Assembly: GCA_029780115.1 (NCBI GenBank)
Contig: JAKOZG010000013.1
Coordinates: forward strand, 18,899-82,898
Reading direction: 5' to 3'
DNA: 64,000 nucleotides
Source: Thermotogota bacterium
GTDB taxonomy: Bacteria > Thermotogota > Thermotogae > Petrotogales > Petrotogaceae
Below the pieces are notes generated by a model that made no database searches, was not told the origin of the DNA, and was given only the letters and a program-made list of their open reading frames with translations. Made by a program: the position numbers and the translations under genes. This document shows positions 17,833 to 28,264 of the stretch, piece after piece. Each line of letters begins with the position of its first letter. The first letter of the stretch is position 1.

Positions 17833-18170
17833 TTTAGACCTCCTAAAATGTTTTTTTATAATACTTACAATTGTTAAAAAACCTCTATTTCATTAATGTT
17901 CTGAATAAAGATTTTCAAAAAAATATTTTTTCATTCAAAGACGCTCATACAGAGCTCCTCTACAATTTTTGGCGCTTTTTACAACAAAACGGAGGACTAA
18001 CGCCCTTGAATCCAGTTAAGTCAACCCTTTTCCCTAAAATTATATTATTAGGTGAAAAACTACAAAAATTTGACTCATAATTAGTTTCTATGTTATAATA
18101 ATTGAAAGAAATATTAACATTTCTGTTTAAAAAGTTGAGATACATTACCATTTAGAAGTAGGTGATAAAT
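17833..18170. other. Intergenic region with repeat remnant and divergent promoters
   Basis: About 340 bp without a convincing gene. It contains a short element at 17991-18030 (GGAGGACTAACGCCC followed by TTGAATCCAGTTAAG) resembling the one at 35705-35740, and a promoter for the small plus-strand gene at its right end. Short open frames here lack ribosome sites. Confidence 0.5.
18070..18099 (+). promoter_or_regulatory. Promoter for the 106-aa hypothetical gene
   Basis: TTGACT (18070-18075) and TATAAT (18094-18099) with an 18-bp spacer, about 70 bp before the start codon at 18171. Confidence 0.65.
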
Positions 18171-18491
18171 ATGATTTCTTTAAAAGAAAAATTGATTTTA
18201 AAAACTTTACATAAAAAATTTAACAATCAAATTCCTACCTTATTTTCAGAAATAGCTTATAAAGGAAAAGAGAAATACTTGTTTTTTGTTTTTGTAGATA
18301 AATCAAGTGAACTAGCTCAAAAAACTATGTACGAAATCATAAAAAGTGATGATTCAATAACTTTTGTACTTCAAAAAAACGAAAAAGAATATCAATTAAA
18401 TGTTGAAAAAATATCTGATTTTAAATCGTATTACTATGTAGAAATGGATGAATCATGCCAAATTCATGAATTTGTAGAATTTATTAAATAA
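18171..18491 (+). CDS. Hypothetical protein (106 aa)
   Basis: Not recognised. A small, probably soluble protein with alternating beta/alpha character and a charged, Lys/Glu-rich composition; no membrane segment or signal. The ATG at 18171 is chosen because AGGTGA lies 5 bp upstream; an in-frame GTG at 18162 overlaps that ribosome site. It has its own consensus promoter and converges with the GNAT gene, whose stop is 3 bp away. Confidence 0.65.
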   Translation: MISLKEKLILKTLHKKFNNQIPTLFSEIAYKGKEKYLFFVFVDKSSELAQKTMYEIIKSDDSITFVLQKNEKEYQLNVEKISDFKSYYYVEMDESCQIHEFVEFIK

Positions 18492-18494
18492 CAT

Positions 18495-19349
18495 TTAGTG
18501 CAGTTTTCTTTCCATTTCTAGTTGTTTAATAAAAGAGAAATAATTGTTTTCGATTAATGCACTATTCAATGGATCATCTTCAGGAACAGTAATTACAATT
18601 ATTTCATCTTTTATTTGAAATAGTTTTAAAGTTACATCTTTCACTATATCTGAGAATTTGTAAGCTTCAGCTATTGGAGAAACATCTACAATGAAGGCAT
18701 TGTCTTCGTTTAATCCCCATACAATATAACCTATCTTTTCACCTTGTTCATTTAATATTACTTCATTAATATACCTTTGATCGCTAAGCTTTAAAGTCAT
18801 AGGATCTCTCTGCCAATTAGGATCTCTCTTCAGTCTAAGTTTAGCAATTTGTGCTAGTTCATAAACACCATCTGAAGTGGTAGCTTCATATTTAAAATAA
18901 GGAACTTTCAGTGTCCTATCATTTTTTCTTTTGAGATAAGAATACAAATTCCTCTTAGATCTAAATCCATGTTTTTCATAAAATCTAACAGACCTCTTAT
19001 CCAATTCTACAACTTCTAATATTATACTATCGATATCCTTCCATTTTAGATTTTCGACGACTCTAAAAAGCATTTGAGAAGCTAAACCCGTTCCTCTGTA
19101 TTCTTCCAATACGCCTATAGAATCGATCCTACCTATTCTACTCCTAAGAGAAATAATGCAAAATCCTACTGGTTTTTCATCAGAAAAAACCACGAAAGAA
19201 TCTTCTAGAGAAATTGAATTTTCTTTAATGTCCATATTAAAACTCTCATATGTCCATTTTACAGGAACTACATAATCTTTGAAAACTTCGTTTACAAGGT
19301 CGACTAAAACAGACATAGAAACTTGACTCAAAGGCTTAAAAATAAACAT
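18495..19349 (-). CDS. GNAT-family N-acetyltransferase
   Basis: An acyl-CoA dependent acetyltransferase of unknown substrate, 284 residues, with a clear N-terminal GNAT domain. The acetyl-CoA binding loop is seen at IGVLEEYRGTGLASQMLFR (about residues 85-105), followed by LEVVELDKRSVRFYEKHGF, the usual beta5/alpha4 region. The C-terminal half looks like a second, degenerate GNAT fold. The ATG at 19347-19349 is preferred over an upstream in-frame start because GGAGGAAC lies directly before it. It may be co-transcribed with the glycolytic genes upstream only by readthrough of the tpi terminator. Confidence 0.82.
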   Translation of the reverse strand: MFIFKPLSQVSMSVLVDLVNEVFKDYVVPVKWTYESFNMDIKENSISLEDSFVVFSDEKPVGFCIISLRSRIGRIDSIGVLEEYRGTGLASQMLFRVVENLKWKDIDSIILEVVELDKRSVRFYEKHGFRSKRNLYSYLKRKNDRTLKVPYFKYEATTSDGVYELAQIAKLRLKRDPNWQRDPMTLKLSDQRYINEVILNEQGEKIGYIVWGLNEDNAFIVDVSPIAEAYKFSDIVKDVTLKLFQIKDEIIVITVPEDDPLNSALIENNYFSFIKQLEMERKLH

Positions 19350-19463
19350 ATAGTTCCTCCTCTTCTTCAAGCATAAACCACTTTCAAAAAAATGGTCAGT
19401 TGTACATATATACTTCATACTCTCCAAAATTATTCTAACACATAAATCTTAAATAAATCTTTA

Positions 19464-19496
19464 AAAATAAAATCAACCGCATAGATGCGGTTGATT
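19464..19496 (-). terminator. Terminator after the pgk-tpi unit
   Basis: On the minus strand AATCAACCGCA/TGCGGTTGATT form an 11-bp stem with a 4-nt loop, followed by TTATTTTTA. It lies 5 bp past the tpi stop. Confidence 0.85.
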
Positions 19497-19500
19497 ATAT

Positions 19501-20274
19501 CTATTCGATAACTTGTCTCATAATTTCTGCTAATTCTATAAATTCTTCTGTCAAAGAAGCTCCTCCAACTAAACCACCATCAATATCAGGTTTTAAGAAA
19601 AGACCTAAAAAGTTATTAGCTTTAATACTCCCACCATAAAGTATCGTCATTCCTTCTGCCAAACTTTCACCAAATAAATCTTTAAGTAAATTCCTGATAT
19701 ATTCATGAACCTCTTGAGCTTGCTCAGGTGTTGCAACCTTTCCTGTACCAATAGCCCAAACTGGTTCATATGCAATAACAACACGAGAAACTTCTTCAGG
19801 AGTTAGACCAAAAAAAGCCTCTTTAATCTGTCTTTCGACAACGTTAAATGTAAGTCCTTTTTCGCGATCCTCTAATTTCTCACCTACACATAAGATAGGA
19901 GTTAGACTGGTTTTAACAATCTTTTTCAGTTTTTTATTAATCATTTCATCAGTTTCACCGAAAATATGTCTTCTTTCTGAATGACCAATTATCACATATC
20001 GAACATTTAAATTTGTTAACATTTCAGTAGAAATTTCACCTGTAAAAGCTCCTTTTTCTTCATAAAAAACATTTTGCGCTCCTACTTTAATTTTGGAACT
20101 GCTAACGATATCGGATACTCTTTCTAAGGCGGTGTAAGGTGGACATAGGATTATCTCGAATTTACTTTCGTTTCCTATCCTCCCAATCAATCCTGAAGTA
20201 AATTGTGCAGCTTGAGTATTTGTTTTATTCATTTTCCAATTACCAGCAAGAATAAATCTTCTGTTATTCAGTTT
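19501..20274 (-). CDS. tpiA: Triose-phosphate isomerase, expressed as -1 frameshift extension of pgk (PGK-TIM fusion)
   Basis: TIM interconverts dihydroxyacetone phosphate and glyceraldehyde 3-phosphate. Catalytic residues are all present: Lys in AGNWKM, His in [11 protein letters not shown], Glu in [11 protein letters not shown], plus the phosphate-binding GGSIKANN and GGLVGGASL. The reading frame has no ATG, GTG or TTG between an in-frame TAA at about 20307-20309 and the Met of NWKM, which lies just after the catalytic Lys. Initiation there would lose the active site. The frame is -1 relative to pgk and joins it at the slippery A_AAA_AAC at 20277-20271. The coding stretch listed begins at that junction. 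Expression as a PGK-TIM fusion of about 655 residues is inferred, matching the known Thermotoga maritima case. Confidence 0.93.
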   Translation of the reverse strand, partial: KLNNRRFILAGNWKMNKTNTQAAQFTSGLIGRIGNESKFEIILCPPYTALERVSDIVSSSKIKVGAQNVFYEEKGAFTGEISTEMLTNLNVRYVIIGHSERRHIFGETDEMINKKLKKIVKTSLTPILCVGEKLEDREKGLTFNVVERQIKEAFFGLTPEEVSRVVIAYEPVWAIGTGKVATPEQAQEVHEYIRNLLKDLFGESLAEGMTILYGGSIKANNFLGLFLKPDIDGGLVGGASLTEEFIELAEIMRQVIE

Positions 20275-20280
20275 TTTTTT
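20268..20280 (-). promoter_or_regulatory. Programmed -1 ribosomal frameshift site at the end of pgk
   Basis: On the minus strand nine consecutive A residues (20280-20272) are followed by CTGA. In the pgk frame this reads GTA AAA AAA AAC TGA. It contains the classic X_XXY_YYZ heptamer A_AAA_AAC (20277-20271), immediately followed by the pgk stop TGA (20270-20268). Slippage by -1 lets the ribosome continue into CTG AAT AAC and the whole TIM sequence. No strong upstream Shine-Dalgarno stimulator or downstream hairpin is obvious. Confidence 0.88.
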
Positions 20281-21467
20281 ACAGAAATAGAAGCAATTCC
20301 GGGAAGTTCTTTACCTTCAAGAAACTCTAGAGAAGCTCCTCCTCCAGTTGAAACATGTGAAAATTCTTCTGCTAAGCCAAATTTTTCAGCTGCAGCCGCA
20401 GAATCTCCTCCACCTACTATACTTATGCAACCTTTTTTAGTAGCATTTACTATTGCTTCGGCAATCTTTTTTGTTCCTTCTGCAAAATCATCTATTTCAA
20501 AAACTCCCATAGGACCGTTCCAAAAGATTGTTTTAGCGTCTGACAACTTTTCAGTGAAAAGCTTAATAGTTTCAGGACCTATATCTAGTCCCATCCAACC
20601 TTCAGGTATTCCTTCATCTATTTTAAAAACCTTCTTTTCTACTCCTGCTTCCATCTTTTGTGCAGCAACTGTATCTACTGGTAATACTAATTCAACGTTT
20701 TTAGCCTTAGCGTTTTCCATAATTTCTCTTGCTACATCTAATTTATCTCCTTCTACCTTTGAAGATCCGACCTCTTTGCCTAAAGCTTTAAGAAAAGTGA
20801 ACATCATTGCTCCACCAATTAAAATTCTATCGGCTTTTGTCAAAAGATTGTTTATTACACCTATTTTGTCAGAAACTTTAGCTCCACCTAACACTACAAC
20901 ATAAGGTTTTTGAGGATTTTCATTTGCAGCGCTTAAAAATTTAATCTCTTTCTCCATCAAAAAGCCAGCTACACTAGGTATATAATTTGCGATACCAACG
21001 TTTGAAGCATGAGCTCTGTGAGCCGTTCCAAAGGCGTCATTTACATGAATATCTGCAAGACTTGCCCAATATTTCGCCAGCTCAGGATCGTTTTTTGTTT
21101 CTCCTTTTTCAAAACGAGTATTTTCTAAAACAAGAACTTCTCCACTTTTTAGTTTTGAAACCGCTTCTTCAACTTTTTCACCTCGTGTTTCATCTACAAA
21201 ATATACTGGCGCATCTATTAATTCTTTTAATCTTTCTGCCACAGGCTTTAATGAGTACTGTGGATCTCTTTCCCCATCTGGCCTACCTAAGTGAGAAAGT
21301 AAAATAACTTTGGCACCTTTATCTAATGCATATTGAATTGTAGGTAAGGCTGCCCTAATCCTTGTATCATCTGTTATTTTTCCATCTTTTATCGGAACGT
21401 TAAAATCTACTCTCATTATAACCTTTTTATCTTTTAAATCTACATCTCTTAACGTAAGCTTCTTCAT
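20268..21467 (-). CDS. pgk: Phosphoglycerate kinase
   Basis: PGK transfers phosphate from 1,3-bisphosphoglycerate to ADP in glycolysis. At 399 residues it is full length and complete on its own. Visible: [14 protein letters not shown], the substrate-binding [20 protein letters not shown], the nucleotide-binding [10 protein letters not shown] and the C-terminal [13 protein letters not shown] and [13 protein letters not shown] segments. The ATG at 21465-21467 is chosen because the protein begins [10 protein letters not shown] as usual and GGGGG precedes it; the longer upstream frame lacks a site. It is both an independent product and the N-terminal part of the PGK-TIM fusion. Confidence 0.96.
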   Translation of the reverse strand: MKKLTLRDVDLKDKKVIMRVDFNVPIKDGKITDDTRIRAALPTIQYALDKGAKVILLSHLGRPDGERDPQYSLKPVAERLKELIDAPVYFVDETRGEKVEEAVSKLKSGEVLVLENTRFEKGETKNDPELAKYWASLADIHVNDAFGTAHRAHASNVGIANYIPSVAGFLMEKEIKFLSAANENPQKPYVVVLGGAKVSDKIGVINNLLTKADRILIGGAMMFTFLKALGKEVGSSKVEGDKLDVAREIMENAKAKNVELVLPVDTVAAQKMEAGVEKKVFKIDEGIPEGWMGLDIGPETIKLFTEKLSDAKTIFWNGPMGVFEIDDFAEGTKKIAEAIVNATKKGCISIVGGGDSAAAAEKFGLAEEFSHVSTGGGASLEFLEGKELPGIASISVKKN

Positions 21468-21484
21468 CAATTTACACCCCCTAG

Positions 21485-21512
21485 TGTATATTTTGCTAGC
21501 CAAAAGTCTCAA
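21485..21512 (-). promoter_or_regulatory. Candidate pgk promoter
   Basis: On the minus strand TTGAGA (21512-21507) and TATACA (21490-21485) are 16 bp apart, just after the gap terminator and close to the pgk ribosome site. Moderate match only. Confidence 0.4.
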
Positions 21513-21518
21513 ATCTAA

Positions 21519-21547
21519 ACAAAAAGGGGAAGAAACTCCCCTTTTTT
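21519..21547 (-). terminator. Terminator after gap
   Basis: On the minus strand AAAAGGGGA/TCCCCTTTT form a stem with a 6-nt loop, followed by TTTTTG. It lies about 10 bp past the gap stop and separates gap from the pgk-tpi unit. Confidence 0.8.
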
Positions 21548-21555
21548 ATCTTATT

Positions 21556-22593
<1,038 letters not shown>

Positions 22594-22613
22594 TTATTTT
22601 TTTCTCTAAGTAT

Positions 22614-22619
22614 ATTATA
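22614..22619 (-). promoter_or_regulatory. Candidate -10 box of the gap promoter
   Basis: A perfect TATAAT on the minus strand about 55 bp before the gap start. The matching -35 region (TTCAAA at an 18-bp spacer) is weak. Confidence 0.45.
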
Positions 22620-22662
22620 CAATTTTATTTATACTTTTTTGAAAATAAAAAGTTAAAATTTT

Positions 22663-23058
22663 TTAGAAACCAAAATCAGGTAATTGGCCTAAATACTTTT
22701 CTGATATTTCATTTGTCTTTTCTTCTTTTAGTTGAATAGCTTTTTGAATCACTTCATTTGTAGCAGCAATTATTAAGTCTTTCAAGGTGTCAAAATCTTC
22801 ATCTTCAACTTCCTCGGAAAGAATTATGTCTTTAATTCTTAAATCGCAAGTTGCAATAACTTTTACAACTCCTCCACCAGCTGTAGCTTCAACTTCTACA
22901 TCTGCCAATGAGTTTTCCATTTCTTCTATTTCATTTTGCATTTCCAATTGGGCTTTTTGTGCTTCTTGAAGCAACAAGTTCATATTATTCACATTAGGAG
23001 ATTTTTTTGAAGAGGTAGATAATGACCTTCCACCTAAACTTTTCATTTTTTTTGCCAT
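22663..23058 (-). CDS. YbaB/EbfC family nucleoid-associated protein
   Basis: A small DNA-binding protein, usually dimeric, 131 residues. The family core is clear: QEAQKAQLEMQNEIEEMENSL, then EVEATAGGGVVKVIATCDLRI, then EDFDTLKDLIIAATNEVIQKA. A Lys/Ser-rich N-terminal extension of about 25 residues precedes the core. The ATG at 23056-23058 follows AGGAGG. In many bacteria this gene lies beside dnaX and recR; here it lies next to gap. Confidence 0.9.
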   Translation of the reverse strand: MAKKMKSLGGRSLSTSSKKSPNVNNMNLLLQEAQKAQLEMQNEIEEMENSLADVEVEATAGGGVVKVIATCDLRIKDIILSEEVEDEDFDTLKDLIIAATNEVIQKAIQLKEEKTNEISEKYLGQLPDFGF

Positions 23059-23538
23059 GAGTATCCTCCTTTAAATTTTATGTAAAGTGCTTACTTTAAA
23101 TATTCTTATATACTCTAAGAATATAGATTTATTAAAACAAATAATGACAACTAGATTCGAAAACCTACTCAAATTAAAATATCTAGAGCAACAACCAATT
23201 TTATACAAGAAAAAATGTTCTCAATTTAAATATTCATGGATTAATTTTCTTTAATAAGGCTTTTTTATAATTTATCTAAACTTAATTATATCACACTGTT
23301 TTTTCAAATAAAAAATATTAAGATCTATTATCTACACATCAAAAATGTAAATAATAAATTCTTTTTTAAATATTAATCGAATTAAAAAATATGTTATAAT
23401 TAAATGTAAAAAACATAGATTAAAATTGTTTTCAAATAAAATTAGCATCTTTATTTCAAAGAAGGTTAATTAAAGCGTGGTTTATCTTAACTATTTTGGT
23501 TTACAATGTTTTTTCATCAAGGAAAGGGAGGGATTAGA
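23059..23538. other. Intergenic region between divergent YbaB and amino-acid transporter genes
   Basis: About 480 bp of very AT-rich sequence. A minus-strand extended -10 (TGATATAAT, 23293-23285) should serve the YbaB gene. A plus-strand TATAAT at 23395-23400 may serve the transporter, with a weak -35. No RNA gene or conserved riboswitch is recognisable. Confidence 0.5.
23285..23298 (-). promoter_or_regulatory. Extended -10 promoter element for the YbaB gene
   Basis: The minus strand reads CAGTGTGATATAAT, containing TGATATAAT. The identical 14-mer precedes asnS (2091-2104). Confidence 0.5.
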
Positions 23539-24270
23539 ATGTTTAAAAAGTTTTTTTTGCTTTCCTTTATCGTTCTTATGCCCATACTTTTTGTTTTCTC
23601 AGTTACTTATAAAGTTGGAACTGAAGCATCTTTTCCACCTTTTGAATATGTAGAGGATGGGCAATTTGTTGGCTTTGATATCGATCTTATAAGAGAAATT
23701 GGAAAATTGAAGGGTTTTGACGTAGAAGTTATCGATATTAGTTTCGATTCACTAATACCTTCATTGACAACAGGAAACATCGATATAATTGCGGCTGGCA
23801 TGACTATTACTGAAGAAAGGCAAAAGGTAGTTGATTTTACTATCCCATATTACAGCGGCGATCAAAGCATTATTGTAAGAAGAGATTCTGATTTTGACAT
23901 TACCGTTCTTTTTGGAAATCACAAAATAGGAGTACAAACAGGTACTACCGGAGATCTGTGGGTCACTGAACATCTCGTTGATAAAAATATTTTGCCAAAG
24001 AAAAATATCGTCAGATACGATACTTTTAACTTTGCTGTTAGAGATTTGATAAACAAAAATATAGATGCTATAGTTTTAGATAGCCCTGTTGCAGAACGAT
24101 TTACTAAAACAGATCCTGTTAAAATAGTAGGAATTATAAAAACTGAAGAAAGCTATGGAATGGCTGTTAAAAAGGGAAACAAAGAATTATTAAATCTTTT
24201 GAATGAAGGCATACTGGAATTACAAAAATCAGGTAAATTTGATGAATTGATTGAAAAGTATTTTAAGTAG
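23539..24270 (+). CDS. Polar amino-acid ABC transporter substrate-binding protein
   Basis: Family 3 solute-binding protein, 243 residues, delivering a polar amino acid to the permeases downstream. The signal peptide is MFKKFFLLSFIVLMPILFVF; the mature part starts YKVGTEASFPPFEYVEDG and GFDIDLIREIGK, both typical, with IGVQTGTTGD in the second lobe. The ATG at 23539 is preferred because GGGAGGG lies before it; an in-frame ATG at 23506 has no site. Ligand (His, Gln, Arg or other) cannot be fixed from sequence by eye. A GC hairpin separates it from the permease gene. Confidence 0.9.
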   Translation: MFKKFFLLSFIVLMPILFVFSVTYKVGTEASFPPFEYVEDGQFVGFDIDLIREIGKLKGFDVEVIDISFDSLIPSLTTGNIDIIAAGMTITEERQKVVDFTIPYYSGDQSIIVRRDSDFDITVLFGNHKIGVQTGTTGDLWVTEHLVDKNILPKKNIVRYDTFNFAVRDLINKNIDAIVLDSPVAERFTKTDPVKIVGIIKTEESYGMAVKKGNKELLNLLNEGILELQKSGKFDELIEKYFK

Positions 24271-24356
24271 ATAAGACTAAGACTTTTACTTGTTTTAATA
24301 CTATTTTATGTCTTTTTTTTTGCTTGACAAAACTATAAGTTAATCTAAATATTAAT

Positions 24357-24375
24357 GAGGGGGCAATGCCCCCTC
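24357..24375 (+). repeat. GC-rich hairpin between binding-protein and permease genes
   Basis: A perfect 8-bp stem GAGGGGGC/GCCCCCTC with loop AAT. It lacks a U tract, so it is more likely an mRNA-stability or processing hairpin than a terminator. A TTGACA at 24324-24329 lies before it but lacks a good -10 box. Confidence 0.55.
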
Positions 24376-24427
24376 TAATGTAGTATGTAAAAGATATGCA
24401 TTATAAAACACAAGAAGGGGATGTAAA

Positions 24428-25099
24428 TTGGAAAGCCTTCAAATTGTTATAAACTCAATACCATATCTTTTAAAAGGAACTGTAGTCACTCTCGAATTAG
24501 CATTTTTCAGTATAGTTCTAGGATTTATGGTGGCTATTTTTGTATCTATTGGACAATTATATGGAAGCAAATTTGTGCAAACATTTTTTCTACTTTATGA
24601 AAGAATACTGAGAAGTCTTCCGGAACTAGTAATTTTATTCTTAATTTTCTATGGTCTCCCTATAATAGGGATAAGACTAAACCCATTAGTAGCATCTATT
24701 ATTGGTCTAGGACTAAGAAGTTCTGCTTATCAATCTCAAATATTCAGAGGAGCTATTTCTTCGTTACCAAAAGGACAAGTGGATGCAGCTTATTCCTTAG
24801 GAATGACTAAATTTCAAACATTTTTTAATGTGATTTTTCCTCAGGCTATGCGAATATCTTTGTCTGGGTGGACTAATGAGGCCGCAGTTGTGCTAAAAGA
24901 CACATCTTTAGCCTATTCTCTAGGGGTTATTGAATTGTTAAGGCAAGGCACTTACATAATAGCTGTAACAAATAAACCTTTACTCATATACGTAATTTGC
25001 GGCTTGATTTATTTTGCACTAACCTTCTCTTTAAGTAAAGGTCTTGGTTATGTTGAGAAAAAACTCGCTATTCCTGGATACGAAGTAAGGAGGGGGTAA
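24428..25099 (+). CDS. Polar amino-acid ABC transporter permease (HisM/HisQ type), first
   Basis: Inner-membrane permease of 223 residues with about five hydrophobic helices. The permease EAA loop is seen at [21 protein letters not shown]. Start is TTG at 24428-24430 with AAGGGG upstream. The gene is 1 bp from the ATPase gene, whose partner permease follows it; together they should form a heterodimeric channel. Confidence 0.9.
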   Translation: MESLQIVINSIPYLLKGTVVTLELAFFSIVLGFMVAIFVSIGQLYGSKFVQTFFLLYERILRSLPELVILFLIFYGLPIIGIRLNPLVASIIGLGLRSSAYQSQIFRGAISSLPKGQVDAAYSLGMTKFQTFFNVIFPQAMRISLSGWTNEAAVVLKDTSLAYSLGVIELLRQGTYIIAVTNKPLLIYVICGLIYFALTFSLSKGLGYVEKKLAIPGYEVRRG

Positions 25100-25100
25100 A

Positions 25101-25886
25101 ATGAACAAAAATAATGACAGCAATAGCTCAAATCACGTAATTTTAAGAGTACAGAACGTACATAAAAGTTATAATGGAGTTGAAGTCCTAAAAGGTATAT
25201 CCTTTATTATGAACAAAGGAGAAACAAAAGTAATAATTGGTCCAAGTGGTACGGGTAAAAGTACTTTGTTAATGTGCATAAATAGATTAGTAGAAGTAGA
25301 TTCTGGAAAAATATTCTTAGAAGATGATGAAATAACTTCCGCAAAAAATGTACATAAAATAAGACAAGAAATAGGTTTTGTGTTTCAACATTTTAATTTA
25401 TTTGAGCATCTTAATGTCCTTGATAATGTACGACTAGGCTTAATAAAAGTAAAAAAAATGAATAAAGAAGAAGCTACTAATATTGCTTTAAAAGAACTTG
25501 AACGCGTTGGTTTAAAAAATAAAATTGATCTTTATCCTGCACAACTTTCTGGAGGCCAAAAGCAAAGAGTGGCAATAGCCAGAGCATTAGCTATGAATCC
25601 AAAATTAATGCTGTTTGATGAACCTACTTCTGCTTTGGATCCTGAGTTAATTGGTGAAGTTTTAGGAGTAATGATAGAATTAGCCAAAAGTGGGATGACA
25701 ATGCTCTGTGTAACCCATGAATTGGGATTTGCTAGAGCTGTTGCTGACGAAATAATTTTCATGGAAGGTGGAGTGATTGTTGAACAAGACCCTCCTCAAG
25801 TGATATTCAATAATCCTAAGAAAGAAAGAACCAAAGAATTTTTGAACAAATTAACCAAATTATATGGAAAGGAAGAGAATCAATGA
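25101..25886 (+). CDS. Polar amino-acid ABC transporter ATP-binding protein
   Basis: Cytoplasmic ATPase of the amino-acid importer, 261 residues. Walker A is [10 protein letters not shown] (about residue 50), the Q-loop follows in [11 protein letters not shown], the ABC signature is [15 protein letters not shown], Walker B is [13 protein letters not shown], and the H-loop is VTHE. A short Asn/Ser-rich N-terminal tail precedes the fold. Start ATG follows AAGGAGGGGG. The stop overlaps the next permease start (ATGA). Confidence 0.95.
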   Translation: MNKNNDSNSSNHVILRVQNVHKSYNGVEVLKGISFIMNKGETKVIIGPSGTGKSTLLMCINRLVEVDSGKIFLEDDEITSAKNVHKIRQEIGFVFQHFNLFEHLNVLDNVRLGLIKVKKMNKEEATNIALKELERVGLKNKIDLYPAQLSGGQKQRVAIARALAMNPKLMLFDEPTSALDPELIGEVLGVMIELAKSGMTMLCVTHELGFARAVADEIIFMEGGVIVEQDPPQVIFNNPKKERTKEFLNKLTKLYGKEENQ

Positions 25887-26557
25887 CTTTTTTCCAAATA
25901 GTTCAAAGTTCTTGGAGATACATGTTAGATGGATTATGGATTACATTATTTTTAACTTTAACATCTGTGGTAATTGGCTTTTTTATAGCCATACTTCTTG
26001 CTTTATCAAAAATGTACGGGAATAAGGCTTTGTACGCTATAAGCAATTTTTATATCGAAATAATTAGAGGTACACCTTTACTTGTGCAACTTTTTATTCT
26101 TTATTATAGTTTGCCTGTCATAGGTATAAGGTTATCACCTTTAACAGCTTCGATAATCGCTTTTTTCTTAAATTCATCTGCGTATCAAGCGGAATATTTA
26201 AGAGGAGCTATACAATCTATTAGTTCAGGCCAAATGCATGCTGCTCTTTCAATCGGAATGACAAAATGGCAAGCAATTAGGTTTGTTATTTTACCTCAAG
26301 CCATTCGAAGATTCATTCCTTCCTGGACAAATGAATTTATTTATTTATTGAAATATTCTTCACTATCTTATATTGTGGGAGCACCTGAAATCATGGCTCA
26401 AGCAAAATTTGTTGCAAGTCGTAACTTTGAATTTTTTAAAGTTTACCTTTTCGCTGCTATAATTTATTTTCTGTTGGTTACCGGTTTTAGCGAAGTTTTT
26501 AAATATATAGAAAATAGATTAAAAATACCAGGAACTCTATCACAAGCTAGGGAATAA
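25883..26557 (+). CDS. Polar amino-acid ABC transporter permease (HisM/HisQ type), second
   Basis: Second permease of the same importer, 224 residues, about five membrane helices, EAA loop [21 protein letters not shown]. Its ATG overlaps the ATPase stop by 4 bp, indicating translational coupling. It is closely similar to the first permease in length and motifs, suggesting duplication. argS follows 23 bp downstream. Confidence 0.9.
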   Translation: MTFFQIVQSSWRYMLDGLWITLFLTLTSVVIGFFIAILLALSKMYGNKALYAISNFYIEIIRGTPLLVQLFILYYSLPVIGIRLSPLTASIIAFFLNSSAYQAEYLRGAIQSISSGQMHAALSIGMTKWQAIRFVILPQAIRRFIPSWTNEFIYLLKYSSLSYIVGAPEIMAQAKFVASRNFEFFKVYLFAAIIYFLLVTGFSEVFKYIENRLKIPGTLSQARE

Positions 26558-26580
26558 AACTCAATTAGGAGGAATAATTA

Positions 26581-28230
26581 ATGGAGATAATATCTTTAAT
26601 AAAAGAACAGATTGATGATGCGCTTAAAAATATTGGGATTACTAATTTGTCTGAAGAATATGTTGTTGAAATCCCCCCACAGGATGAATTGGGTGATTTT
26701 TCTTCCAATATTTCTTTCATTTTAGCTAAAAAACTCAAAAAAAATCCTAAAATAATATCCCAAGAGCTTTCAAAAGAGCTTACGAAAAGTAGTTTCTTCG
26801 AAAAAGTGGAAAACGTTAATGGCTTTTTAAATTTTTTCTTATCTCCAAACGTTTATCAAAGAATTTGTTCTCATATAGTAAGCCACCCTAGAAACTACGG
26901 CAAAATTGATATAGGTAAAGGTAAAATTATTCAATTTGAATTTGCCAGTGTCAATCCTACAGGGCCTTTAACCGTTGCTCATGGTAGACAAGCTGTTATG
27001 GGAGACGTAATTGGAAACATTTATGAACAAACAGGACATATAGTACAAAAAGAAATGTATTTAAACGATGCTGGAAGACAAATTAAACTGTTAGCGAGAT
27101 CATTGTGGGTTAGATACAATGAACTGTTAGGTTCGCATTATGAAATACCAGAAGATGGATATGTAGGAGAATATTTAATTGAAACTGCAAAAATTGTTTT
27201 AAACAAGTATGGTAATTCGTTTAAGGATAAATGGAACGAAGAGATTGAAAATATTTTCATGGAAGAAGCAGTTGAAGACATGCTTAATAAAATGCTTCAC
27301 ACACTAAAACGACTCGATATAAATTTTGACGTTGTTTTCAGTGAAAAGCTGTTATTTAAAAATAATATTGTAGATATCACTTTAGGCCAATTAAAATCAA
27401 AAGGTTATATTTACGAAAAAGACGGTGCAATATGGTTTAAAGTTTCTGATCTTATAGATGAAAATGATAAGGTTTTGATAAGATCTAACGATAAAATACC
27501 TACGTACTTTTGCGATGACATTGCCTATCATTACTATAAATATCTAAGAGGGTTTGATCAGGTGATCGATATATTTGGTTCAGATCATCATGGACATATT
27601 CCCAGAATGATGGCATCTATTAAAGCCTTAGGGCTACCAGATGATTTTTTAAAAATAGTCCTTCATCAATTTGTCAACATCAAAAAAGATGGAGAACTTG
27701 TTAGAATGTCAACAAGGAAAGGAGAATTTTATACACTTGATGAATTGATTGACAACGTGGGAAAAGATGCAGTAAGATATTTTTTTGCAATGGTTGATCC
27801 GGATACTACATTGAACTTCGATGTAGATTTAGCTATCAAGAAATCAAATGAAAATCCAGTATATTACGTACAATATGCTCACGCTAGAATTTGTAGTATC
27901 TTCAAGGAAGCTGAAAAAAGAGGTATAAAATATGAAAGGTTTTTAGGATTAAATGACCTCAACAAGAATGAAGAAAAAATGTTATTAAGAGAATTAGCTT
28001 TATTTCCAAACTCATTAAAAAATGCCTGTCTACAATTTAAACCAAATTTACTAACACAGTATCTAGAAAAAGTCTCTTCAAGATTTCACCATTTTTATAA
28101 TTCACTTTCTGTGCTTAACGCAGAAAGTTATGAATTGATGCAGGCTAGACTTAATCTTTGTGAGGCGACAAAAATAGTTTTAAGTAGAGGTCTTTCTATT
28201 TTAGGTGTAAATGCACCTGAAAGCATGTGA
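26581..28230 (+). CDS. argS: Arginyl-tRNA synthetase
   Basis: Class I synthetase charging tRNA-Arg, 549 residues, full length. The N-terminal Add-1 domain (about 1-110) is followed by the HIGH-box equivalent ASVNPTGPLTVAHGR and LNDAGRQ, then the KMSKS-region equivalent VRMSTRKGEF and the C-terminal helical anticodon-binding (DALR-type) domain with YVQYAHARICSI. The ATG at 26581 follows AGGAGG. It sits directly after an amino-acid importer, so the transported amino acid might be arginine; this is only suggestive. Confidence 0.96.
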   Translation: MEIISLIKEQIDDALKNIGITNLSEEYVVEIPPQDELGDFSSNISFILAKKLKKNPKIISQELSKELTKSSFFEKVENVNGFLNFFLSPNVYQRICSHIVSHPRNYGKIDIGKGKIIQFEFASVNPTGPLTVAHGRQAVMGDVIGNIYEQTGHIVQKEMYLNDAGRQIKLLARSLWVRYNELLGSHYEIPEDGYVGEYLIETAKIVLNKYGNSFKDKWNEEIENIFMEEAVEDMLNKMLHTLKRLDINFDVVFSEKLLFKNNIVDITLGQLKSKGYIYEKDGAIWFKVSDLIDENDKVLIRSNDKIPTYFCDDIAYHYYKYLRGFDQVIDIFGSDHHGHIPRMMASIKALGLPDDFLKIVLHQFVNIKKDGELVRMSTRKGEFYTLDELIDNVGKDAVRYFFAMVDPDTTLNFDVDLAIKKSNENPVYYVQYAHARICSIFKEAEKRGIKYERFLGLNDLNKNEEKMLLRELALFPNSLKNACLQFKPNLLTQYLEKVSSRFHHFYNSLSVLNAESYELMQARLNLCEATKIVLSRGLSILGVNAPESM

Positions 28231-28264
28231 TTATAGATTTTTTAGTTAATGTCGAGGTGTAAAG

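Noticed and set aside
17871..18080. Short open frames in the 17833-18170 region
   Set aside because: No ribosome sites, no recognisable product, and they overlap a repeat remnant and a promoter.
19501..20232. Independent tpiA start at the ATG at 20232
   Set aside because: This ATG encodes the Met after the catalytic Lys of NWKM; starting there would delete the active-site Lys and the first beta strand, and no ribosome site precedes it.
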